From: an uncultured Acidobacteriaceae bacterium
Lineage (GTDB): Bacteria > Acidobacteriota > Terriglobia > Terriglobales > Acidobacteriaceae
Assembly (NCBI GenBank): GCA_903828675.1
Contig: CAIKND010000198.1
Span: 1-34,744, forward strand
Length of the DNA: 34,744 nucleotides
Reading direction: 5' to 3'
Of this stretch, positions 23,689-32,506 are shown piece by piece. The notes below the pieces were generated by a model that saw only the letters and a list, made by a program, of their open reading frames with translations, ran no database searches and had not been told where the DNA came from. A program made the translations under genes and the position numbers. Every line of letters starts with the position of its first letter. Position 1 is the stretch's first letter.

Positions 23689-24873
23689 TCAGTTTAACCG
23701 CTCGAAGATGCCCGCCGCGCCCATGCCCCCGCCCACGCACATGGTGACCATCCCGTAACGAATCTGGCGGCGATGCATTTCAGCCAGCAGTGTGGCGGTA
23801 AGTTTTGCGCCGGTGCAGCCCAGCGGGTGTCCGAGGGCGATGGCGCCGCCGTTGACGTTGATGCGATCGGGGTCGAGCCCGAGTTCGCGGATGATGGTGA
23901 GTGCCTGGGCGGCAAAGGCTTCGTTGAGTTCGATAAGTCCAATGTCGCCAAGGGTCAGTCCTGCCAGGCGAAGGGCCTTGGGAATGGCGGCGATCGGGCC
24001 GATCCCCATCTCCTCAGGAAGGCAGCCGGTGACGGCGTAAGAGACAAGGCGGCCCAGCGGCTGAATGCCCAGTTCCTTTGCGCGGCCGGCCTCCATCAGG
24101 ACGGTGGCGGCGGCGCCGTCGGAGGTTTGCGAGGCGTTGCCGGCGGTCACCGTTCCCATGGCGTGAAACGCGGGCTTGAGCTTGGCGAGGGCCTCGGCGG
24201 AAGTGTCGGCGCGCGGGCCTTCATCGGCAGAGAAGATTTGTTCGGTAATGGCCGGCTTGCCGGCTCTTTTTCCAACTACTGCAATCGTCACGGGGACGGG
24301 GACCAGTTCGCCTGCGAAGCGCCTCGCGACTTGCGCGGCAATGGCTTTTTGGTGGCTGGTGAGCGCGAATGCGTCCTGATCTTCGCGCGAGACGTTGTAA
24401 TGGCGAGCCACGCGCTCGGCGGTCAGGCCCATTGTGAGCAGTGCCGCGGGATAGTTCTGCGCAAGCCAGGGATTGGGACTGGGCTTGAGGCCGCCAAAGG
24501 GCAGCAGGCTCATGGATTCCACGCCGCCCGCGACCATGACCGTGCCGCCGCCGGAGCGGATGCGCTGATCGGCGATGGCGATGGCCTCAAGGCCGGAAGA
24601 GCAAAGGCGGTTCACAGTGACGCCGGGGATCTCGACGGGCAGGCCGGCGCGCAGGATGGCCCAGCGTGCGATGTCCCAGCCTTGCTCACCCTCAGGTTGC
24701 GCGCAGCCGAGGATGACGTCGTCGATTTCAGATTTATCGAGGGCGGGAATGCGGCCCAGCGCTGCGGTGATGGCGAACGCGGCGAGATCATCGGGGCGGG
24801 TGGTGCAGAGGGCGCCTTTGGGGGCGCGGCCTACTGGAGTGCGAACAGCGCTGACGAGAACGGCTTCCGGCAT
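23689..24873 (-). CDS. fadA: Acetyl-CoA acyltransferase (thiolase)
   Basis: This encodes 394 residues, the normal thiolase length. The nucleophile is Cys91 (NRLCSSGLEAIA); the catalytic His is in GGAIALGHPLGCTGAK, and the second Cys is in CVGGGMG close to the C-terminus. It splits 3-ketoacyl-CoA with CoA in beta-oxidation. It lies 54 bases after the FadN-type gene on the same strand, giving the last two steps of the cycle from one operon. Gene symbol by function and context; the close relatives are also annotated as acetyl-CoA C-acyltransferase. Confidence 0.93.
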   Translation of the reverse strand: MPEAVLVSAVRTPVGRAPKGALCTTRPDDLAAFAITAALGRIPALDKSEIDDVILGCAQPEGEQGWDIARWAILRAGLPVEIPGVTVNRLCSSGLEAIAIADQRIRSGGGTVMVAGGVESMSLLPFGGLKPSPNPWLAQNYPAALLTMGLTAERVARHYNVSREDQDAFALTSHQKAIAAQVARRFAGELVPVPVTIAVVGKRAGKPAITEQIFSADEGPRADTSAEALAKLKPAFHAMGTVTAGNASQTSDGAAATVLMEAGRAKELGIQPLGRLVSYAVTGCLPEEMGIGPIAAIPKALRLAGLTLGDIGLIELNEAFAAQALTIIRELGLDPDRINVNGGAIALGHPLGCTGAKLTATLLAEMHRRQIRYGMVTMCVGGGMGAAGIFERLN

Positions 24874-24927
24874 GGGACTTTCTCCTCGTGATTGCTTGGA
24901 CCCAAAATCGCGTAAGAGGCTTCAGCC

Positions 24928-27381
24928 TCAGTTACGCAGCGGCTTGCCGGTTTTCAGCGTAAAGGCGATGCGCTCCTGCGTCTTGCGTTCGCCGCAGAGG
25001 GAGAGAAAGGCCTCGCGCTCCAGGTCAAGCAAATATTGCTCTGTGACCGGAGAGCCGGCGGTGACGCGGCCCCCAGCCAGGATGTACGCGATCCAGCGGG
25101 CCACCTTCTGATCGTGTTCTGAGGCGTAGCCGGCCTCGCCCATGAGGAACGCGCCGGTTTCCATGGTGGCCAGTGCCGCGGTGCCGGGGGCAGCGACCGT
25201 GCGCGGCTGGGCAGCGGTATAGCCTGCCGCAATGAGCGCCTCGACCTGCGCTTTGGCTTCAAGCAGAAGCCGCTCGCGATTCATGGTGATGCGGTCACCC
25301 GGAGCCAGCAGGCCGAGCGCGCGGCCTTCCACGGCCGATGTCGACACCTTGGCCATCGCGATGGTTTCAAACACGCGACGCAGCGCGGTGTTCATCTCCG
25401 CCGACTGGGCAAAGCGGGAGGGTGGGTCGCGTGGGTCGGGAGGGGCGAGCGCCACGGCGGCATCGATCGCGCGCAGCAGCATCTCCTTGGTGCCGCCCCC
25501 TGCGGGAACCAGGCCGACGCCCGCTTCCACAAGGCCGATATAGGTTTCCGCGTGGGGCTGGCGGCGGTCAGCGTGCAGGCAGATCTCCGCTCCGCCGCCC
25601 AGGGTAAGTCCAAAGGGCGCAGCGACCACCGGGCGGGGACAGAATTTGATGGCGGCGGTCATCTGCTGGAAGCCGTTGATGACGGCGGCCAGCTCGTCCC
25701 ATTCGCCTTCCTGGGCCACGAGCAGGAGCTGCATCAAATTAGCGCCGACAGAAAAATTGTCGCGGTCGCCTGTGATGACGAATCCGGCAAAGTCGCGCAC
25801 CGCATCCGACAAGGGGTTCAGGACAGATGTGATCAGCGAGAGCACATCGCCGCCAATGGCGTTCTTGAGCGAGTGCAACTCGATGCAGGCGATGCCGTCG
25901 CCAATGTCCACCAGAGAGGCTCCTGCGTTGGTGCTGACGACTGCGTGGGAGCGGCGGAAATCTGCGACACGAGCGTGGCCGGGCTGCGGGGCGATAGTCT
26001 CCCACGCGCTCGTGCCGGGGTTGTAGCACTGTGGGCCGACCGTGGAATACCAGGAGACGGGCGCGGATTCCGGGGCGGAATCGAGCAATGCGTCCAGGGC
26101 GGTGCTGACCGTCAGGCCCAGAGCCTCCATGCGGGCAACGGTTGAGCGAACCCCGGCAGCATCCCAAAGCTCAAACGGCCCCATCTCCCAGTTGAAGCCG
26201 TTGCGCATGGCGGCGTCGACGGAAGGGGCATCTGCCGAGACTTCGCCGATGCGGTCGGCTGCGTAGTTCCAGAGGTAGGCAAGGAAAGGCCAGAGGAAGG
26301 CGGCAGCCTTGTCTTTGGCGGGGTCGTTGGCGAGCAGCAGGCGCAAGCGCTCGGGGAGAGTGGCGGCGTTCTTCGCCATTTCCAGAGCGGGGAGCGCCGC
26401 CTTGGCCACGGGGCGGTATTCAAAGCTGGCAAGGTCGAGAACCATGCGCATCTCTTTCCCGTCTGGACCTTTGGATTTTTTGTAGAAGCCCTGGCCGGCT
26501 TTGTCGCCCAGCCACTTGCGCTTCATCATCTCTTCCAGAACAGCGGCGAATTTGCCCTGCGCGACTCCCTGCGGGAAATTGGCGGCCACGTTGGCCAGGA
26601 TGTCGATGCCCACCAGGTCGGCGAGGCGGAAGGTGCCGGTGCGCGGCCAGCCGACGGCGGGGCCGGTCAGGGCGTCCACCTCTTCGATGGTCAGGCCCTG
26701 CTCCAACATCAGGTTGGCGGCCGTGAACATGACGGCGATGCCGATGCGGTTGGCGATGAAGTTCGGTGTGTCGTGGGCGAAGACAACCTGCTTGCCAAGC
26801 AGGCGGTCGGCGAATGCGGCGAAGGAGGCCACAACGGCCGGGTCCGAGTCGGGTGTTGGAATGACCTCGACGAGACGCATGTAGCGGGGCGGATTGAAAA
26901 AATGCGTTCCGAAGAAGCGGTCGCGATGGGATGTAAGCGAGGCGGCGATGCGGGCAATCGGCAGGCCGGAGGTGTTGGTCGTGAGCAGGGCCTGCGGCTT
27001 TAGATGGGGCAGCACCCGGGCCAGCAGAGCCGTCTTGATCTCGAGGTTCTCGGCAACCGCTTCAATCACCCAGTCGCATAGGGCCAGCTTGGGCAGATCG
27101 TCGTCGAAGTTGCCTGGAGTGATGAGCGAGGCCTGGGTCGCGTCATACAGCGCTGCCGGTTTTGAGCGTGCCAGTGCGTCAATGGCTCCTTTGGCCAGCG
27201 ACTGAGGAGCGTCAGCCTTGGGCGGCAGGTCCAGCAGCAGCGTGGGGATACCGGCGTTGGCCAGGTGGGCGGCGATGCGGGAGCCCATGGTGCCGGCTCC
27301 GAGCACGGCGGCGCGGCGCACCATAAAAGGTTGAAAAGTAATAGCTTGTACGGAAGAAGAGGCTGAGGTTGTGGTGCTCAT
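24928..27381 (-). CDS. fadN: FadN-type 3-hydroxyacyl-CoA dehydrogenase/enoyl-CoA hydratase
   Basis: This encodes 817 residues, near the usual length of FadN-type proteins. The N-terminal NAD-binding fold has VLGAGTMGSRIAAHL (about 26-40), followed by NTSGLPIARIA and the dehydrogenase signature FFGTHFFNPPRYMRLVEVIP. Two helical dehydrogenase C-domains follow (about 200-460). A crotonase-type hydratase domain (about 490-700) has FSVGANLMQL and PFGLTLGGGAEICL. The order dehydrogenase then hydratase is that of FadN (Bacillus-like), not FadB of enteric bacteria. It performs two steps of beta-oxidation and feeds the thiolase. The 156-base spacer before it may hold an operator, but I see no clear one. 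Confidence 0.93.
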   Translation of the reverse strand: MSTTTSASSSVQAITFQPFMVRRAAVLGAGTMGSRIAAHLANAGIPTLLLDLPPKADAPQSLAKGAIDALARSKPAALYDATQASLITPGNFDDDLPKLALCDWVIEAVAENLEIKTALLARVLPHLKPQALLTTNTSGLPIARIAASLTSHRDRFFGTHFFNPPRYMRLVEVIPTPDSDPAVVASFAAFADRLLGKQVVFAHDTPNFIANRIGIAVMFTAANLMLEQGLTIEEVDALTGPAVGWPRTGTFRLADLVGIDILANVAANFPQGVAQGKFAAVLEEMMKRKWLGDKAGQGFYKKSKGPDGKEMRMVLDLASFEYRPVAKAALPALEMAKNAATLPERLRLLLANDPAKDKAAAFLWPFLAYLWNYAADRIGEVSADAPSVDAAMRNGFNWEMGPFELWDAAGVRSTVARMEALGLTVSTALDALLDSAPESAPVSWYSTVGPQCYNPGTSAWETIAPQPGHARVADFRRSHAVVSTNAGASLVDIGDGIACIELHSLKNAIGGDVLSLITSVLNPLSDAVRDFAGFVITGDRDNFSVGANLMQLLLVAQEGEWDELAAVINGFQQMTAAIKFCPRPVVAAPFGLTLGGGAEICLHADRRQPHAETYIGLVEAGVGLVPAGGGTKEMLLRAIDAAVALAPPDPRDPPSRFAQSAEMNTALRRVFETIAMAKVSTSAVEGRALGLLAPGDRITMNRERLLLEAKAQVEALIAAGYTAAQPRTVAAPGTAALATMETGAFLMGEAGYASEHDQKVARWIAYILAGGRVTAGSPVTEQYLLDLEREAFLSLCGERKTQERIAFTLKTGKPLRN

Positions 27382-27535
27382 GCGGGCTTACCCTCTGCGG
27401 GTTGGAGTGGGAAAGCATCCAGCGCGCGAAACCGGGGGAAGGATACGAAACCTCGTAGGGCCGGGTCAAGAAGAACCGGCACAAGGGAATTGATTTGACA
27501 GCGTTGCGTGGCGTTCGCCTCAGGCCAGGACGCTC

Positions 27536-27886
27536 TTATTGACCCATGTCGGCGAGTTTGTACATGTACTTGATGGCGGATTTGTAAACCAAGGTCTTTG
27601 CCCGCCCACGTACTTTCAGGGAGTTCCGGTCGTACCACTCGATGCAGCCTTCCACCTTTTCGCCGTCCTCAAGCACGATCACCATCGGAGTCTGGGACTG
27701 GATCTGCTTTTGCAGGTAGAACAGCTCGGCATGGCGGAGCGGGGCCTCGGTTTCCATGGAGTTGGCGGGGAAGCGGAACGGAAGCGGCGCGGAGGAGGAA
27801 ACTGCTCGCCGGTTACGGACGAGCGTGCGGCCTGGCTGAGCGCCATTTGGGCCGCGACTGGTGGGCAGAATCGATGAGTTGCTCAT
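27536..27886 (-). CDS. hfq: Hfq-like RNA chaperone with N-terminal extension
   Basis: This encodes 116 residues from ATG 27886, with GGAG nine bases upstream. The Sm fold lies at about 55-110: FYLQKQIQSQTPMVIVLEDG (Sm1) and LVYKSAIKYMYK (Sm2, corresponding to the YKHAI motif of Hfq). About 50 residues before it (Ser/Pro/Arg/Asn-rich, likely disordered) replace the short start of E. coli Hfq; the acidic C-terminal tail is missing. It would bind small RNAs and mRNA as a hexamer. It stands alone between fadN and holB instead of near miaA. Details of the RNA-binding surface differ (no classic Phe/Gln set can be confirmed). Confidence 0.88.
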   Translation of the reverse strand: MSNSSILPTSRGPNGAQPGRTLVRNRRAVSSSAPLPFRFPANSMETEAPLRHAELFYLQKQIQSQTPMVIVLEDGEKVEGCIEWYDRNSLKVRGRAKTLVYKSAIKYMYKLADMGQ

Positions 27887-28172
27887 GGGTGACATCTCCG
27901 TGAAAAAACCGAAACTCGTAACTGCCCTGAATTTGAGGCTCGTGAAGGGCTCAGTGAACCTCCGCTTCAATTCGCCTGACGTGTGTCGTGGCTGCAATCC
28001 CCTCAAAAGCAGAAAAGAGACTTCCCCGCTCAGCAGGACGCGTTGGCTAACTCACCTGAATGGCAACAAATACACCACTCGAAGACCCGTGACCGTTCAA
28101 TACATGGGAGTACTGGTACCGAAGAGTTGCCCTGCGTGCATGGGGGTTGCAACTATATTGTGCGATGAAGAC

Positions 28173-29273
28173 TTAGATTCTGTCGAGGCTGACCGCCATG
28201 GCGTCGAGCGAAAGAGAGCGGAGCAGGTTGCGCCGCATGCCCTGTTCCACTTGGACAAGTGCTCGGGCAGCGCCGTCAATCCAGTCCACGGTGAGGCCTT
28301 GAGACAGGCGTTCGAGTTCGGCAGCCATGTCGAGGTTGCGGATCAGTCCCGGCGTCCCGGCCACCATCAGCAGCAAATCTTCAATCAGGCTGCCCAGGGC
28401 GCGCAGCAGCTGGATCGTCTTTTCCTGCCCATCGGCCCCGGCCCGGTAGCTCTCGGTGGCGTGGAAAAGTTGCGAGTAGTCGGGCTCGCGGAGGGCTGTG
28501 TGCAGCAGAACCAGGGCAACCTGGCGGCTGGTCAGGTAGACGCCCAAATCCATGGTGAGCGCTCGGCCCACAGCGCCTTCCGCAAGCCGAGCGGCCAGTG
28601 CGCGGTCCTTTGCGTTCAGCTCCGGGCGGCGCGTCGCCAGCATCGCTTCAAGATCGGTGGCGGGCAGTGCAACCAATCGGTGCACCACCGCGCGGGAGCG
28701 GATCGTCGGCAGCAGCTCCTGCGGGTTCTCCGTGAGCAGGATGAGCGAGGTGTGGTCGGGCGGCTCTTCCAGAACTTTGAGCAGGCTGTTGGCGGCCTCC
28801 TTCATAAATGCCGAGGAGGTGAAAATTGAAAACGAGCGCTTCGATTCAACCGGGGGCCGGTAGTAGGCCACGTGGATAACCTGGCGAACCTGCCCCATCT
28901 TGATAAGCAGTTGCGGCGGGTCGGGCGGAACTATAAGTACATCCGGGTGGGTCTGGATCAGGATGCGGGTATCGCGCTTGTCGGTGTCGCGCAGGTCGTC
29001 GCGGGCCGCCACGGCCTCCGCCACGCGCTCTTCAAGGTTGGCTGCGTCGCCAATCCTCGAGCAGTTGCGGCAAACGCCGCAAAAGTCCGGCAGGCCGTCG
29101 CTCTCCGTTGGATTGGTGCAGTTGACGGCCTTGGCCAGCATCAGCGCCAGCGTGTACTTGCCCGCCCCCTTGGGCCCCGCCAGGATGAGCGAATGAGGAA
29201 ACCGCTCAGCGCGCACAGCTTCGCGCAGATGCGTGACGGTTGCCGTGTTGCCAAGAAAGTCCTGGAAGCCCAC
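28173..29273 (-). CDS. holB: DNA polymerase III delta' subunit
   Basis: This encodes 366 residues. The AAA+ clamp-loader domain has a P-loop-like GPKGAGKYT at 33-41, four Cys near a zinc site (Cys52, Cys65, Cys68, Cys71; FCGVCRNC), and NSLLKVLEEPPDHTSLILLTEN typical of delta'. The arginine finger region is IRSRAVVHRL; the usual SRC triplet is SRA here. An extra stretch at about 80-135 (RDDLRDTDKRDTRILIQTHPDVLIV) lengthens the family core. It loads the sliding clamp in replication. It usually lies near tmk; here it is 14 kb away. Confidence 0.9.
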   Translation of the reverse strand: MGFQDFLGNTATVTHLREAVRAERFPHSLILAGPKGAGKYTLALMLAKAVNCTNPTESDGLPDFCGVCRNCSRIGDAANLEERVAEAVAARDDLRDTDKRDTRILIQTHPDVLIVPPDPPQLLIKMGQVRQVIHVAYYRPPVESKRSFSIFTSSAFMKEAANSLLKVLEEPPDHTSLILLTENPQELLPTIRSRAVVHRLVALPATDLEAMLATRRPELNAKDRALAARLAEGAVGRALTMDLGVYLTSRQVALVLLHTALREPDYSQLFHATESYRAGADGQEKTIQLLRALGSLIEDLLLMVAGTPGLIRNLDMAAELERLSQGLTVDWIDGAARALVQVEQGMRRNLLRSLSLDAMAVSLDRI

Positions 29274-29370
29274 GTGTCGAGTTTAGTGCATTGGACGGGC
29301 GCCAGGTATGCGGCTGGCTGTGCTTCTCAGGAAATACGGAAGGGGGGTGCGGAAGGAATGCAATGATGCG

Positions 29371-29727
29371 CTACGCGGCCTCGGATTTCCGCGCATCCGG
29401 CTGCTGGCGATCGGCACCGTTGGCCACCTGTGCGGCGTAAAGCAGCTTGGTTCCGCACGATTCCGAGATTGCGCCAATCAGCATGCCGTGGGCGACACAC
29501 GCAATAAAGTCGCAGATGTTCTCATGGCCGGCAAGCGGCGGCAACGTGCCCCGGTAAGCCTCATCCGCTTCGATGGCTGCAATCACATCGTCTTCTCCCT
29601 TGGCCATTTCTTCTTGAAAAGCAAGTTCCCAGGCATCGCAGCAGTGTGAGACGGCGGAGTTTCCGCAGGCCGGGCTGGAGTCGTCTCTCAGGTTCATGAC
29701 GATAGGGTTCTTGACGGCTTGAATCAT
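29371..29727 (-). CDS. Small Cys-containing protein of unknown function
   Basis: This encodes 118 residues from ATG with AGGAG eight bases upstream. It has Cys at 21, 29, 30, 72, 77 and 91, and the blocks SHCCDAWELAFQEEMAKGEDDV, PLAGHENICDFIACVAHGML and ESCGTKLLYAAQVANG. I have seen similar small proteins in Acidobacteria and phage-like contexts but cannot name a family. No signal peptide. It may bind metal through its Cys residues. A single gene. Confidence 0.7.
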   Translation of the reverse strand: MIQAVKNPIVMNLRDDSSPACGNSAVSHCCDAWELAFQEEMAKGEDDVIAAIEADEAYRGTLPPLAGHENICDFIACVAHGMLIGAISESCGTKLLYAAQVANGADRQQPDARKSEAA

Positions 29728-29839
29728 CGTGGTTTCTCCTTTTTGAGCTGGTTCAGACTCAATACTTAAATTGTGCGCCGAAGGCTGCTAATTATATGCA
29801 AACTCATTTCAAAGCCGCGCCAGGCAGTCAACTGCTATA

Positions 29840-29899
29840 GATCCGGCAACTGAATACCGTTCAGGTGGGAAGAAGATGACCTTGTTTTCTTGCCGGATC
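29840..29899. repeat. 60-bp inverted-repeat element (copy 2)
   Basis: The ends GATCCGGCAA and TTGCCGGATC match copy 1 at 23541-23636. The central part (about ACTGAATACCGTTCAGGTGG and AAGAAGATG) also aligns with copy 1 once the 36-base hairpin of that copy is removed. It lies upstream of the acyl-CoA synthetase gene. Confidence 0.7.
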
Positions 29900-29980
29900 A
29901 GTAGTTGCCCACTCGCCCCCTCCGTTCATCCGTACGTATAGTTGACCGCCCATCGCCGCAAATGATCGACTGGACCATGA

Positions 29981-31705
29981 ATGACTGACTCCATGCGCGT
30001 GCCTCAATTTACCCTCGACGATTACGAATCCGCTTTTGCCGATCGCCATCTTCTCCACGGTGTCGTGGCCAAGTGGGCCAAAGACAGGCCGGACGCGCCC
30101 GCTCTTCTCTCCGCGGACGGCAATCGCACCGTCACCTGGAGCCAGTTCGATTGCTTCACCACCGCCCTGGCCAGGGAACTGTTGCGCCTCGGCTTCGCAA
30201 AAGGCGATTTCCTCGTCACCTCGCTGCCCATGTCCGTCGACCATGTCCTGCTGGAATATTCCTGTTTCAAAATAGGCGTCATCGTCGCCCCGCTCGATCT
30301 GCGCCTCTCCCCCGCCGAGGTCATCCGCGCCCTCGAAATCCTCCATCCGCGCGGCTATGTCTGCCTGGGCCTGAAGCCGCCATTCGATTTCCGTGATCTG
30401 TGGCGCACCGTGCAGCAGCGTTGTCCGTGGATCGAGCGCTCCATCGCCCTGGACTCCGACGAAGCAATCCCCGGCACGCTTTCCTTTGCGTCCCTTGCCG
30501 AGCCCGCCTGGCTCGCCGCCGCCGCCGATTACGACGCCACTATCCTTGACCCCAGCCTCACTGAGGACCACGGCGCGCTCGTCATCTTCACCACCGGCTC
30601 CACCGGTTCGCCCAAGCCCGCCCTGCTTTCGCACCGCAACATCACCGTGCAGAACATGTGCATGTGCGGCGCATTTTTTGGCGGCGACCGCGGCACCCGC
30701 GCACTCGTCAATCTGCCTCCATCGCACGTCGGCGGCCAGACGGAGTTGCTGATGAGCCCCCTGTTCGGCGGCGGCACGGCGGTCCTCCTCGAGGTCTTTG
30801 ACGCCAACCGCTCCCTGCGCGCCGTGGCTCAAACTCGCGTCGAGATACTCGGCCAGATTCCCGCCATGTTCAATCTCGAGTGGATGCTCAAAGACTACGA
30901 GCGCCACGATCTCTCCAGCCTTAGATTTGCCGCGTACGGAGGCAACGCCGTCTCCCGCACCTTTGTGGACCAGCTCGCCACCATGGCGCCCGTCATCGGC
31001 ACCGGACTCGGACTCACCGAGGCCGCCGGCTTCTGCACCTACATCCAGGCCGGTGCCGAAGGCCGCGAGGCCATTCTCGCCGGCCTCGGTCAGGACATGC
31101 CCATCTACCCCTGCTCCATTCGCCAGCCCATGCGCGACGATGGCAACGCCGGCGACGAGCTGCCCTCCGGCACCATTGGCCATGTCTGCTTTCGCGGGCC
31201 GCAGACCTTTCTCGGCTACGTCAACGACCCTGCGTCCACAGCCCAGGCCATCGCCCGCGACGGCTTTTTATACACCGGCGATCTCGGCTACAAAGACGAC
31301 GCAGGCCTCCATCTGACCGGCCGCGAAAAGTGGGTCATCAAGTCACTCGGCTTCCAGATATTCCCCGGCGATGTCGAAATGCAAATCTGCACTCTCGCCG
31401 AGAAGGTCGCCAACTGTGTCGTCGTCGGCGTCGCGCACAGCGTAGTCTCTGAAGCGGTCGTCGCCATCGTCGAAAAGCGGCCCGCGGTCGAACTCAGCCT
31501 CCAGGAACTGGACCGCCACGCGCGTTCTCTGCCGTCCTACATGCGCCCCCGCCACTGGATCATTCTCGAACCCGGCCAGATGCCCCTCAATCGTGTCGTC
31601 AAGCCCGACTACATGCGCGCCCAGGAAATGGCCCGCCATGAAATCGCCCTCCTCCGCGCCCGCGGCGACTGGGACACCGCCTACACCAAAGCCCCCCAAG
31701 ACTAA
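29981..31705 (+). CDS. AMP-forming acyl-CoA synthetase/ligase
   Basis: This encodes 574 residues (ATG 29981; ATG 29993 is an alternative). The core motifs of the adenylate-forming family are present: IFTTGSTGSPKPALLSH (about 202-218), GTGLGLTEAAGFCTY, YTGDLGYKDDAGLHLTGREK, and the catalytic Lys541 (PLNRVVKPDYM). It joins a carboxylic acid to CoA through an AMP intermediate. The A3 motif is normal, and LVTSLPMSVDHVLLEYSCFKIG fits the fold; the acid substrate (fatty or aryl) is not clear. The beta-oxidation pair 5 kb away makes fatty acid reasonable, but it could also belong to an unrelated pathway. Single gene. Confidence 0.88.
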   Translation: MTDSMRVPQFTLDDYESAFADRHLLHGVVAKWAKDRPDAPALLSADGNRTVTWSQFDCFTTALARELLRLGFAKGDFLVTSLPMSVDHVLLEYSCFKIGVIVAPLDLRLSPAEVIRALEILHPRGYVCLGLKPPFDFRDLWRTVQQRCPWIERSIALDSDEAIPGTLSFASLAEPAWLAAAADYDATILDPSLTEDHGALVIFTTGSTGSPKPALLSHRNITVQNMCMCGAFFGGDRGTRALVNLPPSHVGGQTELLMSPLFGGGTAVLLEVFDANRSLRAVAQTRVEILGQIPAMFNLEWMLKDYERHDLSSLRFAAYGGNAVSRTFVDQLATMAPVIGTGLGLTEAAGFCTYIQAGAEGREAILAGLGQDMPIYPCSIRQPMRDDGNAGDELPSGTIGHVCFRGPQTFLGYVNDPASTAQAIARDGFLYTGDLGYKDDAGLHLTGREKWVIKSLGFQIFPGDVEMQICTLAEKVANCVVVGVAHSVVSEAVVAIVEKRPAVELSLQELDRHARSLPSYMRPRHWIILEPGQMPLNRVVKPDYMRAQEMARHEIALLRARGDWDTAYTKAPQD

Positions 31706-31902
31706 CCCCGCGCCCAACGCCAACGGGCACGCCGCCCCGCGCAGGGCGGGTGGCCCATATCCGACCAACCACAAATAAGCGGGTGGCCCAGGCCTCGATT
31801 TTGAGACCTGGGATTGCTCGAATCTCTCCTCCCACGTTCTGCCAAGACTCGAATCTCGTTTTAAGGCAAGAGCATTTTCGCTTTTACTGCGGACTTCCGT
31901 AC

Positions 31903-31938
31903 CCCATCCTTTCCGCCTTTTTCTGCGGAAAGGGTGGG
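31903..31938. repeat. Hairpin repeat related to the insert in the 23541 element
   Basis: The arms at 31903-31916 (CCCATCCTTTCCGC) and 31925-31938 pair over 14 positions with one G-T. The same outer arms (CCCATCC, GGGTGGG) and similar core (TTCCGC-type) are in the hairpin inserted in the repeat at 23570-23606, so these are two members of one hairpin family. Confidence 0.6.
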
Positions 31939-32002
31939 ATACCAACACATTCATATCTGCACTGTTTCCCAAATTGCTCAAGGCAGAGATGATCGGAGGG
32001 AG

Positions 32003-32022
32003 CAGGGTGCTTCAGCACCCTG
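32003..32022. repeat. Short perfect hairpin CAGGGTGC-TTCA-GCACCCTG
   Basis: An 8-bp perfect stem with loop TTCA, similar to GCTTCAGC-type hairpins seen in intergenic DNA of related bacteria. No T-run. Confidence 0.5.
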
Positions 32023-32506
32023 AAATACCCCGCAGTTCCCCGCACCGCGCGAAAGGCTCGCGAAAGAACTCCCCGCTTCGGAGTCCCTCGATAACTTCTC
32101 CCGCCATATCAGCGTTTCGCGCGACTAATCCCAGATGAACGGGATTCAAGGGAACTAAGAACGAGGTAGATGAGCGCATTGAGCTGTTAACGGTCGAATA
32201 CTCAACTTTCAAATCGTTGGTGATTCGCCTATGACAAAACCTGGCCGCCAAGCCAGCACCCTGTACACTTTCTCGTCGCATTTCAGTAAAGCTGTCCGTG
32301 AATTCGTATGGGAAAACCAAGGACGATTGAAGTTGGTCCACTTCCTGCCACTTCCTGCAACGTGCCCCAAGTCACAGACAGGTTTTGACTGCAAGGAATG
32401 AAATCTGCGCATGTGCGGATTCGCACGCCAGGAAGCAAAAAATTCCCTGTACCACTTGCCTTGACGCCTCCGTTCCCTCGTTTCGGCGTTCCGCAGGCGG
32501 AGATTG

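Larger units (their letters stand above)
31706..32506. other. Gene-free stretch with hairpins and repeats
   Basis: No convincing gene is seen over 800 bases; the minus-strand frame at 32012-32341 lacks a ribosome site and coding character. It contains direct repeats GCGGGTGGCCCA at 31746-31757 and 31779-31790, hairpins at 31903-31938 and 32003-32022, and a tandem 10-mer CCACTTCCTG at 32338-32357. The last part should hold the promoter of the nine-heme cytochrome. Confidence 0.6.

Noticed and set aside
29861..31183. Minus-strand frame of 440 residues opposite the acyl-CoA synthetase
   Set aside because: The Gly/Ala/Glu-rich composition is typical of an antisense shadow; the plus frame has all adenylation motifs.
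32012..32341. Minus-strand frame of 109 residues in the gene-free stretch
   Set aside because: No ribosome site, no recognisable motif, no operon context; likely chance, though homology search could change this.
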